Shown here in pieces: positions 54,731 to 63,749 of a DNA stretch of 64,000 bases. The DNA lies in contig NZ_WHJG01000022.1 of assembly GCF_011682175.1 (NCBI RefSeq), forward strand, positions 58,940 to 122,939, read 5' to 3'. The notes below the pieces were generated by a model that was not told the DNA's origin, did no database searches, and saw only the letters and a list, made by a program, of their open reading frames with translations. Source of the stretch: Massilia frigida. Its GTDB lineage: Bacteria > Pseudomonadota > Gammaproteobacteria > Burkholderiales > Burkholderiaceae_D. Every line of letters begins with the position of its first letter. Position 1 is the stretch's first letter. The position numbers and the translations under genes were made by a program.

Positions 54731-55708
54731 TCAGCGCGACACGGTATTGCGCCCCTTGTGCTTGGCCCGGTACAGCGCCTGGTCGCCCCGCTCGTAGGCC
54801 GCAGCTTGCGCAAGTACATCATCGGCATCGTGCGGATACAGGAATGCCAGCCCGATCGACAAGGTCACCGTGCCATACGGATCGTTGGCCAGGTGGGGGA
54901 TGGCCTCGGCCGCCAGCGCCGCGCGGATGCGCTCGGCCAGCTCCACGCTTTCCTCTTCGGTGTTGGCGGTAAACAGGCAGGCGAATTCATCGCCGCCGAG
55001 GCGGAACGCCAGGTCGCCCGGCCGGGTCAGGGTGTGCCGGATCGCCTGCGCCACGGCGGCCAGCACCATGTCGCCCTGCGGATGGCCGTGCGTGTCGTTG
55101 TACCCCTTGAAACGGTCGACGTCGGCCAGCAGCAAGGTCAGCAGGCGTTGATCGCGCTGCGCGCGCCGCTGCTCTTCCACGAAACGCATATTGAAATAGC
55201 GCCGGTTCTTGAGCCCCGTCAATTCATCGTTCAGGCTGTCGGCCTGGGCCGTCCGCACCTCGGTGATGTCGCTCGACACCGCGCAGGTGGCAATCACGGC
55301 GCCACTCTCGTCGAACAAGGGAAACTTGACCGTGGCATAGGTGTGCGGGGAGCGGTCGCGGTGGTACACGGTTTCTTCTTCGTGGATGGGGCGCCGTTCG
55401 GCGGCGGCGCGCAGGTCGTTGCGCCATAACTGCTCGGCAATATCCGGCGGGAACAGGTCGAACACCTTGCGGCCCACGAAGGCGGCCGCGTCGTAGCCGT
55501 CCAGGACCTCGAAGTGGCGGTTGGCCATGAGAATCGTGCCATCGAGCGACTTGGCCGAGATCAGCAGGGGCGCATGGTCGAGTAGCGCGCGGAAGGTGCG
55601 TTCGGATGCGCGCAGCCGCCCCAGCTCCTGGCGCAGCAAGGCGTTTTCTTCCGACAACTGGGCGATTGCCTGCGCCTCGGTCGGCGCTACCTCGATGCTC
55701 GTACTCAT
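54731..55708 (-). CDS. PAS-GGDEF diguanylate cyclase
   Basis: About 325 residues from the ATG at 55708 (MSTSIEVAPTEAQAIAQ). Short coiled coil (AQLSEENALLRQELGRL), PAS (RALLDHAPLLISAKSLDGTILMANRH) with PAC, then GGDEF with intact motif and RPGD inhibitory site five residues upstream. Cytosolic. The longer open frame to 55966 overlaps the M61 peptidase and is not family-like. Confidence 0.92.
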   Translation of the reverse strand: MSTSIEVAPTEAQAIAQLSEENALLRQELGRLRASERTFRALLDHAPLLISAKSLDGTILMANRHFEVLDGYDAAAFVGRKVFDLFPPDIAEQLWRNDLRAAAERRPIHEEETVYHRDRSPHTYATVKFPLFDESGAVIATCAVSSDITEVRTAQADSLNDELTGLKNRRYFNMRFVEEQRRAQRDQRLLTLLLADVDRFKGYNDTHGHPQGDMVLAAVAQAIRHTLTRPGDLAFRLGGDEFACLFTANTEEESVELAERIRAALAAEAIPHLANDPYGTVTLSIGLAFLYPHDADDVLAQAAAYERGDQALYRAKHKGRNTVSR

Positions 55709-55838
55709 TGCGGCGGCTTCAGGAGGGCCGTGCTTGACGGCAATGCTCCAGAATATACCAGTGTCTGCCGGCATGGACAGCAATGCCGCAAACAATCCGG
55801 CGCCGCCCGGCCGGAGTGTGGTTTTCCGCCTACCCGGA

Positions 55839-57758
55839 TCAGCGCCGTGCTTGCAGGATGGCATCGAGCCGGTCCTGGCTGCCGGGAATGCGTTCCAGGC
55901 GCGGATAGCGCAAGCCGCCCTGGTAATCGAGTGCCACGGTGCGGAAAGTGCTACCTTTCTTGACAAGCAAGCTGAGCGGAGACTTGCCGTCGCGCGCGGC
56001 CTTCACGGCCGCTTTCAGCAGTTCCGGCTTGTAGGCACGGTTGTTGACAGCCACGATGCTGCTATTGCCCGACAGCCCGGCGCGAAAACCCACGCCATCC
56101 CATTCGATGCCCTCGATCGTGCCATCGTTCTTGACGGAAAAGCCAAGCGAGTAGCTGAAGTCGCTCATCTTGTTGCGTTCTTCCTGGCCTTTGATGAGCT
56201 CGGTGGGGGTGTCGGTATACACCAGCTTCCAGCCCGCGCGGGCCAGGCCGTCGAGCGGCGCGCCCGCGGCATTGCCGTCGAGCTTGGCGCGCAGGAAGGG
56301 CGCCCAGTCGAACGCTTGCACCGATGCCAGGGTGCGCACGACCTCGTCGAACTGGTAATAGGCGGGGCCGACGCTGCCATTGTCGATGCCGTAAAAGAGG
56401 CGCGCGAAATCGTCCAGCGAACGCTGCTCGCCGGACAGTTCGCGGATGCGCGTGTCGACGTCCAGCCAGATCAGCATGCCTTCGACGTAATAATCTTCGC
56501 TGCGTTGCCAGTTGCTCCAGCCCAGCGCGCGGCGCGCCTGCACGATCGGGTCGTTGACGGTGTCCTGCAAGGTGCGCCAGGCGCGGCCCCGCACGTGGTC
56601 GTAGCGCGCGGCGTAGGCGGCGATGGCGTCGCGGATGCCGGCCGCCGACACCAGTCCCGAGCGCGCCGCCAGCACATTGCCCCAGTACTGGGTCTGGCCT
56701 TCGTAGACCCAGAGCAGGCTGTTTTGCAGTGGCACGTTGAAGTTCGGCACATCCTGGTCGGCCGGACGGCGGAACTTGCCGTTCCAGGAGTGGGTGTACT
56801 CGTGCGGCAGCAGGTCGCGTCCCGCTTCGCTCTTGGCCCAGTCGGTGAAGTAGCCGGGCTTGACCCCGTTCTCGCTCGACTGGTGATGCTCGCGCCCGAT
56901 GCCGCCGAAGTCGTCGGACAGGGCAAACAGGAAATCGTAATGCTTGTAATGGCGGGAGGCGAACAGCTTGGCGGCTTCCTGCACCAGCGCGCGGTGCGGG
57001 GCGATCTGTTCCGGCTTGGCGTCCAGGCTTTCCGGATTGTCGGCCACGATGTTCAGGTGCACCGGTACGGCGGCGCCGGGGTCAAGGTCGATGCGGCGGA
57101 AGTGGCGGCCCGCGAACACGGGCGAATCGATCAGCGTTTCCAGGTCGAGCGGCTTGAAGCTGATTTCATCGCCCCGGCGCGCGGCGGTTTCGAGCGCGGT
57201 GCCGTATTGCCAGCCATCGGGCAGCTTGAGCGAGGCTTGCACGGGAATGCGGCGGCTGAAGTAGCCGGCCGGATACAGGGTCATGGCTTGCCATTGCACG
57301 CCGAGCATCTCGCTGGTCATCGTGACGCGGCCCTGGGCCGGCTCGACCGGCGACAGGAACTGGTATTCGGCCTCGACAGCGGTGGCGCCCTCGGGCACGG
57401 TCAGGTGGAAGGCATGCACCTGGACCGGATCGCGCGTCCACGCCAGCGGCTTGCCGCCGGCCGACAGGCGCAGGCCGGCGAGCTGGTTCAGCGGTCCGCT
57501 GGGGCCGTGGTTGCCGGGGACCCACTGCGGATACAGCAGGGTCAGCGGACCCGGCGCGGCCGGGATGGTGGCGCGGATGCGGAAAATCTGTTGTCCGACA
57601 TTGGTGGCGTCGACCTTGAGCACGATGGTGCCGGGGTAGGGCAGGTCGCGCGGGGCGGGCACGTCGGCGCGCGCCGGCAGGGCCAGCGTGGCCAGCAGGG
57701 TCAGTGCGCAGGCGGCTGGAATGGCGGACGGAAGAAGGCGGCGAAGCGGAAAGGGCAT
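55839..57758 (-). CDS. Secreted M61 family metallopeptidase with PDZ domain
   Basis: 639 residues. Signal peptide (ALTLLATLALPARA), beta-sandwich N-terminal domain, then the catalytic domain with zinc motif LLPHEYTHSWNGKFRRP (HExxH) and third ligand Glu in LLWVYEGQTQYWG; PDZ-like C-terminal domain (SLGFSVKNDGTIEGIEWDGVGFRAGLSGNSSIVAVNN). M61 members are glycyl aminopeptidases or broad proteases of the periplasm. Length is usual. Confidence 0.92.
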   Translation of the reverse strand: MPFPLRRLLPSAIPAACALTLLATLALPARADVPAPRDLPYPGTIVLKVDATNVGQQIFRIRATIPAAPGPLTLLYPQWVPGNHGPSGPLNQLAGLRLSAGGKPLAWTRDPVQVHAFHLTVPEGATAVEAEYQFLSPVEPAQGRVTMTSEMLGVQWQAMTLYPAGYFSRRIPVQASLKLPDGWQYGTALETAARRGDEISFKPLDLETLIDSPVFAGRHFRRIDLDPGAAVPVHLNIVADNPESLDAKPEQIAPHRALVQEAAKLFASRHYKHYDFLFALSDDFGGIGREHHQSSENGVKPGYFTDWAKSEAGRDLLPHEYTHSWNGKFRRPADQDVPNFNVPLQNSLLWVYEGQTQYWGNVLAARSGLVSAAGIRDAIAAYAARYDHVRGRAWRTLQDTVNDPIVQARRALGWSNWQRSEDYYVEGMLIWLDVDTRIRELSGEQRSLDDFARLFYGIDNGSVGPAYYQFDEVVRTLASVQAFDWAPFLRAKLDGNAAGAPLDGLARAGWKLVYTDTPTELIKGQEERNKMSDFSYSLGFSVKNDGTIEGIEWDGVGFRAGLSGNSSIVAVNNRAYKPELLKAAVKAARDGKSPLSLLVKKGSTFRTVALDYQGGLRYPRLERIPGSQDRLDAILQARR

Positions 57759-58006
57759 GGGCGTGTCAATACGGTAAGGATCGGCAATGTCTGCGGGTAT
57801 TCGCAGGCGACCATGATTCTACCGAAAGCCTTGCCTCCCCGGTGTGCGCCGCGACCGGGTTCGCCAACGGTCGGGGCAATATCGCGCGGCACGCAATACG
57901 GCATGTTTTGCGTCCGATGCGTGAGCGGCAGCGCCATCACCGCCTTGCGCGCGGGCGGAATGAGTTGCAAATCGTTACGGGTGTGGCGGCTTCTGGGTCT
58001 ATCCCC

Positions 58007-58177
58007 GGCGCTCCCCTGCGGCAAAGCGTCTTATTTCGCTGTCTGGTTTTGTCTTATTTTGTCTTATTTTGTCTGGTTTGAACGAACTGGCTGCGGCGCT
58101 GTCAAATAAGACAAAATAAGACAAAACGAGACAAAAATGGACACGCAAACGAGACGCTTTGCCGCAGGGGGAGCGCC
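58007..58177. repeat. Near-perfect 75-bp inverted repeat with 10-bp iterations
   Basis: Left arm 58007-58081 and right arm 58102-58177 are reverse complements with about nine mismatches and one indel; the spacer is 20 bases. Each arm contains three or four consecutive 10-base units of the type TGTCTTATTT (AAATAAGACA on the other strand). The right arm covers the start codon and first 13 codons of the next gene; the left arm carries a degenerate inverted copy of the same stretch (RRFAAG encoded on the minus strand). It could be an operator array, an iteron-like region or the scar of an inverted duplication. Confidence 0.85.
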
Positions 58178-58782
58178 AACAAAAGACCACACGCTGGCAC
58201 GGCTGGTTGCCTATTCGCATGCCACCGGCAGCAATGTTTCCGTCGACCAGGCCTTGGGCATGGCCATCGATGCCTGGCTGGCGGCCGAGGAAGCGCGGGC
58301 GTCGCGCACCATGGCCGACGGCAGCGCAAAAGGGACTCAGTGGAAGTGCCTGTTCCTGCCGGATACCACCCAAATCCGCATGAGTTTCGATGGCCGGACC
58401 GAGTATGCGGAGGTGGTCGGTGACACCATCGTCCACCGTGGCCGCAGCGTTTCGCCGCGCGGCTTGACGCTCGCCATCGCCGGGGATGGGCGCAATGCGT
58501 GGCGCGAACTCGTCGTCCGCCGCCCGGGGGATGCTGGCTGGCTGGCTGCGCGCGTCGGTCTTGCGGGCCCGCATCGAGCGCGCCTCGCGGCAGGCGCAGC
58601 CGCAACCGGCCACGCCCGCCGACAGCATGGCGGCCGCCGCGCGCTGCATGTCGGACGCCTTGCGCAGCGCGCTGGCGGTGGTGGAGCACGTGAACGTCCA
58701 GGCGGCGCAGCAGTACGAGCGGCGCGCCGAGCGCCACCGCCGCGCGGCCGACAAGATGGGTGAAGACTGCGCCTTTGATTGA
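58137..58782 (+). pseudogene. RAMA/DUF4357-like protein gene with frameshift at a G tract
   Basis: The first frame (58137 to about 58535) reads MDTQTRRFAAGGAPTKDHTL, a helical segment, then IRMSFDGRTEYAEVVGDTIVHRGRSVSPRGLTLAIAGDGRNAWREL, reminiscent of RAMA/DUF4357 modules. Past CCCGGGGG (58524-58532 region) it becomes unlikely Arg/Gly-rich sequence, while the next frame reads plausible helices (MLAGWLRASVLRARIERASR, then ALRSALAVVEHVNVQAAQQYERR) to TGA at 58782. Loss of one G would join them into one protein of about 215 residues. It may be a true frameshift, a phase-variable tract or a sequence error. Function unknown; upstream iterations suggest a DNA-binding or self-regulated product (inference). 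Confidence 0.55.
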
Positions 58783-58880
58783 TGCCCGTTGCCGCGCTGC
58801 TGTTTGCGCTGAACCGCATGCGCCGTGGCGACGGAGAGTTCGATGCGCTCGCCCTGCCGCAACCGCCGCAACCGCCGTAG
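58782..58880 (+). CDS. Possible 32-residue peptide coupled to the frameshifted gene
   Basis: ATG shares a base with the stop of the downstream frame of the previous gene (TGATG). Reads MPVAALLFALNRMRRGDGEF, then a LPQPPQPP tail leading directly into the minisatellite. Coding status is uncertain. Confidence 0.3.
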   Translation: MPVAALLFALNRMRRGDGEFDALALPQPPQPP

Positions 58881-59122
58881 CGCTTGCGTGAGCCACCGCT
58901 ATCGCCGCAGCGCTTGCATGAGCCACCGCCGTGCCGCAGTGCTTGCATCAGCCACCGCCGTGCCGCAGTGCTTGCATCAGCCATCGCTATCGCCGCAGCG
59001 TTTGGATGAGCCACCGCTGTGCCGCAGCGCTTGCGTGAGCCACCGCTATCGCCGCAGCGCCTGCATCGGCCCCCCAGTTGCCGCAGCGCTTGCATCGGCA
59101 ATCGCTGTTGCCGCAGTGCTGC
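58875..59122 (+). repeat. Minisatellite of 29-30 bp units
   Basis: About eight units of the form GCCGCAGCGCTTGCATGAGC plus CACCGCTAT run in tandem with substitutions, ending in GCCGCAGTGCTGCCGC. No spacer/repeat structure of CRISPR. No convincing gene overlaps it; the remaining bases to 59240 show nothing but AT-rich sequence before the heat-shock promoter. Confidence 0.8.
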
Positions 59123-59241
59123 CGCTTCCCGCCGGGGGGGCGTGCACGGCCAGCGTCCGGACACTGAATCGTTTTTGCCTCAGGCCCACATTTTCAAAAT
59201 ATTTTTTGGTGCATTGGGCAAAAAATCGTATTTTTCAAGGC

Positions 59242-59267
59242 CTTGAAAACCCTTGCCGGCGCCATTA
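59242..59267 (+). promoter_or_regulatory. Sigma-32-type promoter of hsp20
   Basis: CTTGAAA (59242-59248) and CGCCATTA (59260-59267) with 11 bases between fit the heat-shock consensus CTTGAAA-N11-16-CCCCATnT. A leader of about 60 bases follows and can form a short ACGGA/TCCGT hairpin; an RNA thermometer is possible but I cannot see pairing of the AAGGAT ribosome-binding site. Confidence 0.65.
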
Positions 59268-59336
59268 GATTGGATTCAACGGATGCTCCACGGAGGTCCG
59301 TCAACTTATCGCTTAACTTCTAAAAGGATATTTATC

Positions 59337-59792
59337 ATGCGTACATTCGACCTGACTCCTCTCTATCGTTCCGCTATCGGCTTCGACCGTCTGGCCAACA
59401 TGCTGGAATCGCAGCGCGCCGACGCGCAGCCCAGCTATCCACCGTACAACATCGAACTGGTGAGCGACGACAAGTACCGGATTGTGATGGCACTGGCTGG
59501 CTTCGACCGCTCGGAAGTCGAGATCATCGCCGAGCGCGACAGCCTGCAGATCACCGGCCGCAAGCAGAAAGAGGACACGCAGCGTACCTACCTGCACCGC
59601 GGCATCGCGGCACGTGATTTCGAGCAGCGCTTCCAGCTGGCGAACCACGTCAAGGTCACCACCGCCTCGTTCGACAACGGCATGCTGACAATCGAACTGG
59701 TGCGCGAAGTGCCCGAGGCCCTCAAGCCGCGCAAGATCGTCATCGACAGTGGCGACAATGTGCAGGTGCTGGAGCAGCGCCAGGCGGCCTGA
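59337..59792 (+). CDS. Small heat-shock protein Hsp20, IbpA-like
   Basis: 151 residues from MRTFDLTPLYRSAIGFDRLA, with AAGGAT seven bases upstream. The alpha-crystallin domain covers about 35-130 (YNIELVSDDKYRIVMALAGF, then LANHVKVTTASFDNGMLTIELVREVPE) and is IbpA-type. It is a holdase chaperone that binds unfolding proteins under heat stress. Preceded by a sigma-32-like promoter. Confidence 0.96.
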   Translation: MRTFDLTPLYRSAIGFDRLANMLESQRADAQPSYPPYNIELVSDDKYRIVMALAGFDRSEVEIIAERDSLQITGRKQKEDTQRTYLHRGIAARDFEQRFQLANHVKVTTASFDNGMLTIELVREVPEALKPRKIVIDSGDNVQVLEQRQAA

Positions 59793-59800
59793 CCAGGCCC

Positions 59801-59861
59801 AGCCCGGCTTGTAGCGAGCCGGGCTAAGTGACACCGGGGCGCCCGCAGCAAGGGGCGCCCC
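59801..59861 (+). terminator. Two tandem hairpins after hsp20
   Basis: AGCCCGGCT...AGCCGGGCT (59801-59825) and GGGGCGCCC...GGGCGCCCC (59836-59861) are both perfect 9-base stems starting nine bases after the stop. No U run, so efficiency as intrinsic terminators is uncertain. Confidence 0.6.
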
Positions 59862-60112
59862 GTTCCACGTGCGCTGCGGAGGTTCTCTGTTGTCGGAAAC
59901 AACTTGCGGCACGCGACGTGAAATTAAGATAACCCTAAGTCTGCTGCCGCATCATTAGATCATCGACCAGGCATCAGGTGGTCACGAAGAAGGTACTTGG
60001 CAAACAGCAGTCAACGCACGCAGAAAACGCATGCAGCAAGCGCATCAATAAACAACAAGCCTCATTGACCACACGGTCACTGAGCATATCCTTTCAAACC
60101 AGGAGTACGTCC
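59862..60112 (+). other. Intergenic region hsp20 / protease gene
   Basis: Contains GGAAACAACTT (about 59896-59906), loosely like a sigma-E -35 element, which would suit a periplasmic protease, but I find no matching -10. An upstream in-frame extension of the protease to 59978 is open but lacks a signal-like start. AGGAG lies seven bases before the chosen ATG at 60113. Confidence 0.4.
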
Positions 60113-61675
60113 ATGCATAACGAAGGTGCCATCACTGTCATCACCGCTAAGCGTCTCACGCTTGCCCTTGCCGCCGCCGGCGCCATCGGGGGAGCGGTTG
60201 GTGCGATCGCGGTCAACCATAACAACGCAGTCGCTTCGTCCGCTGCCGTCGCGCCCGCCACACCGCTGGTCCCTTCGGCAATACCCGCCGCCACGGGCAC
60301 GCCGGTCAATCCAGGCGCCCCCGCGCCGGTCGCGGCCGGCGTCGTGTTGCCCGACTTCACCGCGCTGGTGTCGCGCAACGGCCCCGCCGTTGTGAATATC
60401 CGCGTGATGGGCAGCACCAAGACGGCCATGAGCCAGCAGCGCGGCCGCGGCATGCCGCAATTTGACGAGGACGACCCGTTTTTCGAATTTTTCCGTCGCT
60501 TCCAGGGGCCGCAGATGCCCCGTGGACAACAACGCGACACGCCCGTTTTTGGCGCCGGTTCCGGGTTCATTATCAGCCCGGACGGTGTCATCCTGACCAA
60601 TGCGCACGTGGTGCGCGACGCCAAGGAAGTCACGGTCAAGCTGCAGGACCGGCGCGAATATCGCGCCAAGGTGCTCGGCTCGGACCCCAAGACCGATGTG
60701 GCGGTGCTCAAGATCGATGCCAAGAACCTGCCGGTGGTGCCAATCGGCAAATCAAGCGATCTCAAGGTCGGTGAATGGGTGCTGGCGATCGGTTCGCCTT
60801 TCGGCCTGGAGAGCTCGGTCACGGCCGGCGTGGTCAGCGCCAAGGGCCGCTCGCTGCCCGACGATAGCCAGGTGCCGTTCATCCAGACCGACGTCGCCGT
60901 CAATCCCGGCAACTCGGGCGGTCCCCTGTTCAATACCAAGGGCGAAGTGGTCGGCATCAATTCGCAGATCTATAGCCAGACCGGCGGCTATATGGGCTTG
61001 TCGTTCGCCATTCCGATCGACGTGGCTTACCGCATCAAGGACCAGATCGTTTCCACCGGCAAGGTGCAGCATGCCAAGCTCGGCATAGCGATCCAGGAAG
61101 TGAACCAGGGCTTCGCCGATTCCTTCAAGCTCGATTCGCCCGAAGGCGCGCTGGTGTCGAATGTGGAAAAAGGTGGCTCGGCCGACAAGGCGGGCATCAA
61201 GTCGGGTGACATCATCCGCAAGCTGAACGGCCAGCCGATCATTGCCTCGGGCGACTTGCCGGCCATGCTCAGCGTGGCCCAGCCGGGCGACAAGGTCAGC
61301 CTCGACGTCTGGCGCGACGGCAAGATCGTGCGCATCGATGCGCGCCTGGCCAATGCCAGCGACAAGGTGGCGCAGGACGAGCGCGAACCGGCCGCCGGCG
61401 CCGACCAGAGCGCGAAACTGGGCCTGGCCCTGCGTCCGCTCGACCCCAACGAGAAGCGCCAGTCCGGCATCGCCTCGGGCCTGGTGATCGAGGATGCGGC
61501 CGGCGCCGCCTCCAATGCCGGGGTCCAGCCGGGCGATGTTTTACTGTCCGTCAATGGCCGCGCCGTCAATTCGGTCGAGCAGGTGCGCGATGTGGTGGGC
61601 AAGGCCAGCAAGTCGGTGGCCTTGCTGATTCAGCGCGGTAATGACAGAATCTTCATTCCGGTGCGGATCGGGTAA
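60113..61675 (+). CDS. DegP/DegQ-type periplasmic serine endoprotease
   Basis: 520 residues from the ATG at 60113. N-terminal membrane/signal segment ([21 protein letters not shown]), Ala/Pro linker, then trypsin-like domain with triad His (LTNAHVV), Asp (KTDVAVLKI), Ser (GNSGGPL), and two PDZ domains (about 300-390 and 425-515). Degrades or refolds misfolded envelope proteins. A two-component system follows after 42 bases, so the three may form one envelope-stress operon. Confidence 0.95.
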   Translation: MHNEGAITVITAKRLTLALAAAGAIGGAVGAIAVNHNNAVASSAAVAPATPLVPSAIPAATGTPVNPGAPAPVAAGVVLPDFTALVSRNGPAVVNIRVMGSTKTAMSQQRGRGMPQFDEDDPFFEFFRRFQGPQMPRGQQRDTPVFGAGSGFIISPDGVILTNAHVVRDAKEVTVKLQDRREYRAKVLGSDPKTDVAVLKIDAKNLPVVPIGKSSDLKVGEWVLAIGSPFGLESSVTAGVVSAKGRSLPDDSQVPFIQTDVAVNPGNSGGPLFNTKGEVVGINSQIYSQTGGYMGLSFAIPIDVAYRIKDQIVSTGKVQHAKLGIAIQEVNQGFADSFKLDSPEGALVSNVEKGGSADKAGIKSGDIIRKLNGQPIIASGDLPAMLSVAQPGDKVSLDVWRDGKIVRIDARLANASDKVAQDEREPAAGADQSAKLGLALRPLDPNEKRQSGIASGLVIEDAAGAASNAGVQPGDVLLSVNGRAVNSVEQVRDVVGKASKSVALLIQRGNDRIFIPVRIG

Positions 61676-61717
61676 TTGTGCCTTGTTCCGCCAGCCGGTT
61701 CGAGAAAGAAGGATGTG

Positions 61718-62380
61718 ATGCGGCTGCTGCTGGTGGAAGACGATACGATGATCGGCGAAGTGGTGCTCGACCTGCTCAGGGCCGAGCACTACGCCGTTGA
61801 TTGGGTCAAGGATGGCGAAATGGCCGACACGGCCCTGCGCCAGTCGCAAAGCTACGACCTGGTCTTGCTCGACCTGGGGCTGCCGCGCAAGGATGGCCTC
61901 GACGTACTGCGCGCCATGCGCACGCGCAAGGACCGCACCCCGGTGCTGGTGGCGACCGCGCGCGACGCGGTCGAGCAGCGCATTGCCGGCCTGGACGCCG
62001 GGGCCGACGACTACGTGCTCAAACCCTACGACCTCGACGAGTTGCTGGCGCGCATACGCGCCTTGCTGCGGCGCGCTGCCGGACGTGGCGAACCCATCTT
62101 TGAATACAATGCCATCAGCATCAACCCCGCCACCCGCGAAGTGCAGGTCGACGGCACCGCCGTGACCCTGTCGGCGCGCGAATGGGCGGTGCTCGAAGCG
62201 CTGATCGCCCGTCCCGGCGTGGTGCTATCGCGCGCCCAGCTCGAAGAAAAATTGTACAGCTGGCGCGATGAAGTGAGCAGCAATGCGGTGGAAGTCTATA
62301 TCCACGGCTTGCGCAAGAAGCTGGGCAGCGAACTGATCCAGAACGTGCGCGGGGTCGGCTACATGGTGCCCAAACTATGA
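61718..62380 (+). CDS. OmpR-family response regulator (QseB/PmrA-like)
   Basis: 220 residues from MRLLLVEDDTMIGEVV, with GAAGG before the start. Receiver (acidic pocket EDD, phospho-acceptor in LVLLDLGLPRKDG, Lys in VLKPYD) and winged-helix DNA-binding domain (SAREWAVLEALIARPGVVLSRAQLEEKLY, then VEVYIHGLRKKLG). Stop overlaps the kinase start by 4 bases. Confidence 0.95.
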   Translation: MRLLLVEDDTMIGEVVLDLLRAEHYAVDWVKDGEMADTALRQSQSYDLVLLDLGLPRKDGLDVLRAMRTRKDRTPVLVATARDAVEQRIAGLDAGADDYVLKPYDLDELLARIRALLRRAAGRGEPIFEYNAISINPATREVQVDGTAVTLSAREWAVLEALIARPGVVLSRAQLEEKLYSWRDEVSSNAVEVYIHGLRKKLGSELIQNVRGVGYMVPKL

Positions 62381-63720
62381 ACCTGGCGCACTCGCTGCGC
62401 GGCCGCCTGTTGTGGTTTTTGCTTGCGGCCATCAGTATTGCCGCCGTTGCCCAAGCCTCGATCGCGTACCGCACGGCCCTGTCCGACGCCGACCAGATTT
62501 TCGATTACCACATGCAGCAGATGGCCTTGTCGCTGCGCTCCAGCGCGCCGCTGGCCAATACCGAAGCGGCGGCCAATGTCGAAGCGGACGCCGAAAACAA
62601 CGACTTGATGGTGCAAGTCTGGACCCCGGACGGGGTGCAGGTATTCCGCACGGTATCGCGCGCGCGCTTGCCGCAGCACGCGGTGCTGGGTTTTTCCAAC
62701 GTCAAGGCCAACAACACCACCTACCGCGTGTTCTCGGTGCAAACTAGTACCCAGACCCTGCAAATCGCCCAGGACATGGCGGTGCGGCGCAATATGGCCG
62801 GCAACCTGGCGCTGCGCACGGTCGGGCCGATCGCGGTGATGATGCCGATCCTGATGCTGGTCGTGTGGTGGGTGGTGAGCGGTTCGCTGCAACCGGTGGC
62901 GCGCGTGCGCGCCCAGGTGGCGGCGCGCCAGGCCGACGATCTCTCGCCGGTGTCGGAAGCCGATCTGCCGGACGAAGTGTTGCCGCTGGTGCAGGAATTG
63001 AACCTCTTGTTCGGGCGCGTGAAAACCGCCTTCGACGCCCAGCAGCATTTCGTGGCCGACGCCGCGCACGAGTTGCGCACGCCGCTGCAAGCGTTGAAAC
63101 TGCAGGCGCTGAGCCTGGAGCGGGCCGACAGTCCGGAAGCGCGCGGGGTGGCCATCGGCCGTCTGACGGCCGGCATCGAGCGCGCCACCCGGCTGGTGGA
63201 ACAATTGCTGGTGCTGGCGCGCCAGGAGGCGAGTGCGGCCAGTGGGGTCAAGACGCAGGCGGTCGACCTGGCCGAGCTGGCCCGGCGTGCGCTGTCCGAC
63301 TTGGCGGGCGCGGCGCAGACGCGCGGCATCGACCTGGGGCTCACGCGCGCCGACGTGGTGCAGGTGGCGGGCCAGCCGGACGCGCTGATGATCATGCTGC
63401 GCAACCTGGTCGATAACGCCTTGAAATATACCCCGGCCGGCGGCACGGTCGATATCAGCGTGACAGGCGAGGGCAAGGGCGCCAGCCTGGTGGTGGAAGA
63501 CAGCGGGCCGGGCATTCCGGCCGAGGAAAGAGAGCGCGTGTTCAACCGCTTTTACCGCATCGCCGGCAGCGAGGCCAGCGGCAGCGGACTGGGGCTGGCG
63601 ATCATCAAGGCCATCGCCGAGCGCCACGGGGCCAGGCTGAACCTGGGCGAATCGGCCAAACTGGGCGGCCTGAGCGTGCGCATCGACTTTCCGGCGGCGA
63701 GCAAGGCCGACGCGGGCTGA
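62377..63720 (+). CDS. Membrane sensor histidine kinase (QseC-like)
   Basis: 447 residues. TM1 near 10-30 (LLWFLLAAISIAAVAQASIAY), a periplasmic sensor of about 125 residues, TM2 (GPIAVMMPILMLVVWWVVSGSL), HAMP-like linker, HisKA with VADAAHELRTPLQALKLQ, and ATPase domain with N box (NLVDNALKYTP), DSGPGIP and GSGLGLAIIKAIAERHGA. Coupled to the regulator upstream; the adjacent DegP-type protease suggests an envelope signal (inference). Confidence 0.95.
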   Translation: MNLAHSLRGRLLWFLLAAISIAAVAQASIAYRTALSDADQIFDYHMQQMALSLRSSAPLANTEAAANVEADAENNDLMVQVWTPDGVQVFRTVSRARLPQHAVLGFSNVKANNTTYRVFSVQTSTQTLQIAQDMAVRRNMAGNLALRTVGPIAVMMPILMLVVWWVVSGSLQPVARVRAQVAARQADDLSPVSEADLPDEVLPLVQELNLLFGRVKTAFDAQQHFVADAAHELRTPLQALKLQALSLERADSPEARGVAIGRLTAGIERATRLVEQLLVLARQEASAASGVKTQAVDLAELARRALSDLAGAAQTRGIDLGLTRADVVQVAGQPDALMIMLRNLVDNALKYTPAGGTVDISVTGEGKGASLVVEDSGPGIPAEERERVFNRFYRIAGSEASGSGLGLAIIKAIAERHGARLNLGESAKLGGLSVRIDFPAASKADAG

Positions 63721-63749
63721 CTGGGGGGCAGACCTCCGACCGCAGCTCC

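Noticed and set aside
55521..58109. Plus-strand frame of 862 codons
   Set aside because: Antisense to the M61 peptidase and part of the diguanylate cyclase; no recognisable domain.
57999..58871. Minus-strand frame of 290 codons across the inverted repeat
   Set aside because: Arg/Ala-rich shadow; the only gene-like part is the RRFAAG echo produced by the inverted repeat itself.
58875..59122. Possible CRISPR array
   Set aside because: Units are contiguous with no unique spacers and vary throughout; it is a tandem minisatellite.
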